From Ensifer adhaerens (lineage in GTDB: Bacteria > Pseudomonadota > Alphaproteobacteria > Rhizobiales > Rhizobiaceae), in NCBI RefSeq assembly GCF_001270265.1, contig NZ_LGAP01000034.1, positions 1-64,000 of the forward strand: DNA of 64,000 nucleotides. The letters are read 5' to 3'. The notes under the pieces were generated by a model. That model had not been told where the DNA came from and did no database searches. It saw only the letters and a list, made by a program, of their open reading frames with translations. The translations under genes and the position numbers were made by a program. This document shows positions 63,763 through 64,000 of the stretch, one piece after another (within the stretch, counting starts at the first letter, position 1; every line of letters begins with the position of its first letter).

Positions 63763-64000
63763 ATGGGCTCCAAGGCAAACGGCTATATCTACGCGCTCCT
63801 CGCCATCGTCATCTTTGCGATCCAGGACGGCATCTCCAAACATCTCGGCAGCATCTATCCGCCGGTCTTCGTGGCGATGATCCGCTATTGGGCCTTTGCC
63901 CTGTTTGCCGTGGCGCTGGCCGCCCGGGCAACGGGCGGGCTCAAGGTCACCGCGGCCACCAGGAGGCCGCTGCTGCAGGTGCTGCGTGGGCTGCTGCTGC
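63763..64000 (+). CDS. DMT/EamA-family transporter, 5' part
   Basis: The first 79 residues of a membrane protein that runs off the window. MGSKANGYIYALLAIVIFAI begins the first of the expected ten helices; ISKHLGSIYPPVFVAMIRYW is the EamA motif around the first helix pair. Substrate unknown. ATG 63763 is the first in-frame start; a GCGGG lies upstream. Confidence 0.85.
   Translation, partial: MGSKANGYIYALLAIVIFAIQDGISKHLGSIYPPVFVAMIRYWAFALFAVALAARATGGLKVTAATRRPLLQVLRGLLL

Overview
This is a 64 kb chromosomal window from an alphaproteobacterium of the family Rhizobiaceae, most like Sinorhizobium/Ensifer. The evidence is an rRNA operon tail followed by an initiator tRNA, codon use rich in GC third positions, rhizobial intergenic palindromic elements (four copies), a Tad/Cpa pilus locus of rhizobial layout, an orfA-pit phosphate operon with a PHO box, an RpoH-type dnaK promoter and a three-hairpin anti-Shine-Dalgarno sRNA of the alpha-r14/cuckoo type. 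No phage, plasmid, insertion sequence or CRISPR was seen, and the window is mostly ordinary core genome.

Layout. 1-450: 3' end of 5S rRNA, a spacer with several hairpins, and tRNA-fMet. 720-2144: the wreck of a heavy-metal P-type ATPase. 2394-12158: a nucleoside uptake and salvage block, made of a BMP-type ABC transporter (ATPase and two permeases) with cdd, punA and deoA on the plus strand, and deoB, add and upp on the minus strand, with a retropepsin-like protease gene between the two arms. 12297-24284: a Flp/Tad pilus locus (two TadE-like minor pseudopilins and a stand-alone secretin-N-domain protein on the minus strand; pilA, cpaABCDEF, tadB and tadC on the plus strand; tadD on the minus strand). 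24419-28190: leucyl aminopeptidase, a MarR-like regulator, an NlpC/P60 hydrolase and a 2-hydroxyacid dehydrogenase. 28201-34099: the yejABEF peptide/microcin C-type ABC importer. 34322-40331: mepA, mgsA, glk, an ABC exporter, dapB and gpmA.

40383-50000: DNA repair (Ada/Ogt-like alkyltransferase, nth, recF), a DUF2244 protein, a divergent TetR-VOC pair with two matching operators, a PfkB-family adenosine kinase, an SH3 protein, a second hydroxyacid dehydrogenase, a GNAT acetyltransferase and a MoeB/ThiF-type enzyme. 49408-51056: the orfA-pit phosphate pair. 51114-56143: a serine beta-lactamase-like hydrolase, a LysR-SDR divergent pair and a DUF1326-DUF2182 pair with Cys- and Met-rich sequence that looks metal-related. 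56269-62175: dnaJ, dnaK and a class A penicillin-binding protein. 62639-64000: two small exported proteins, the anti-SD sRNA and the start of a DMT-family transporter.

How the parts work together. Nucleosides taken up by the ABC transporter would be deaminated (cdd, add), phosphorolysed (punA, deoA) and their sugar phosphates isomerised by deoB, with upp recovering uracil; the adenosine kinase at 43850 gives a second fate for adenosine. The Tad genes form an apparently complete secretion machine apart from a long TadG. The least described items are the DUF1326-DUF2182 pair, the Cys-tailed secretin-N-domain protein, the repeat elements placed in promoter or operon positions, and the fresh-looking P-type ATPase ruin next to the rRNA operon.
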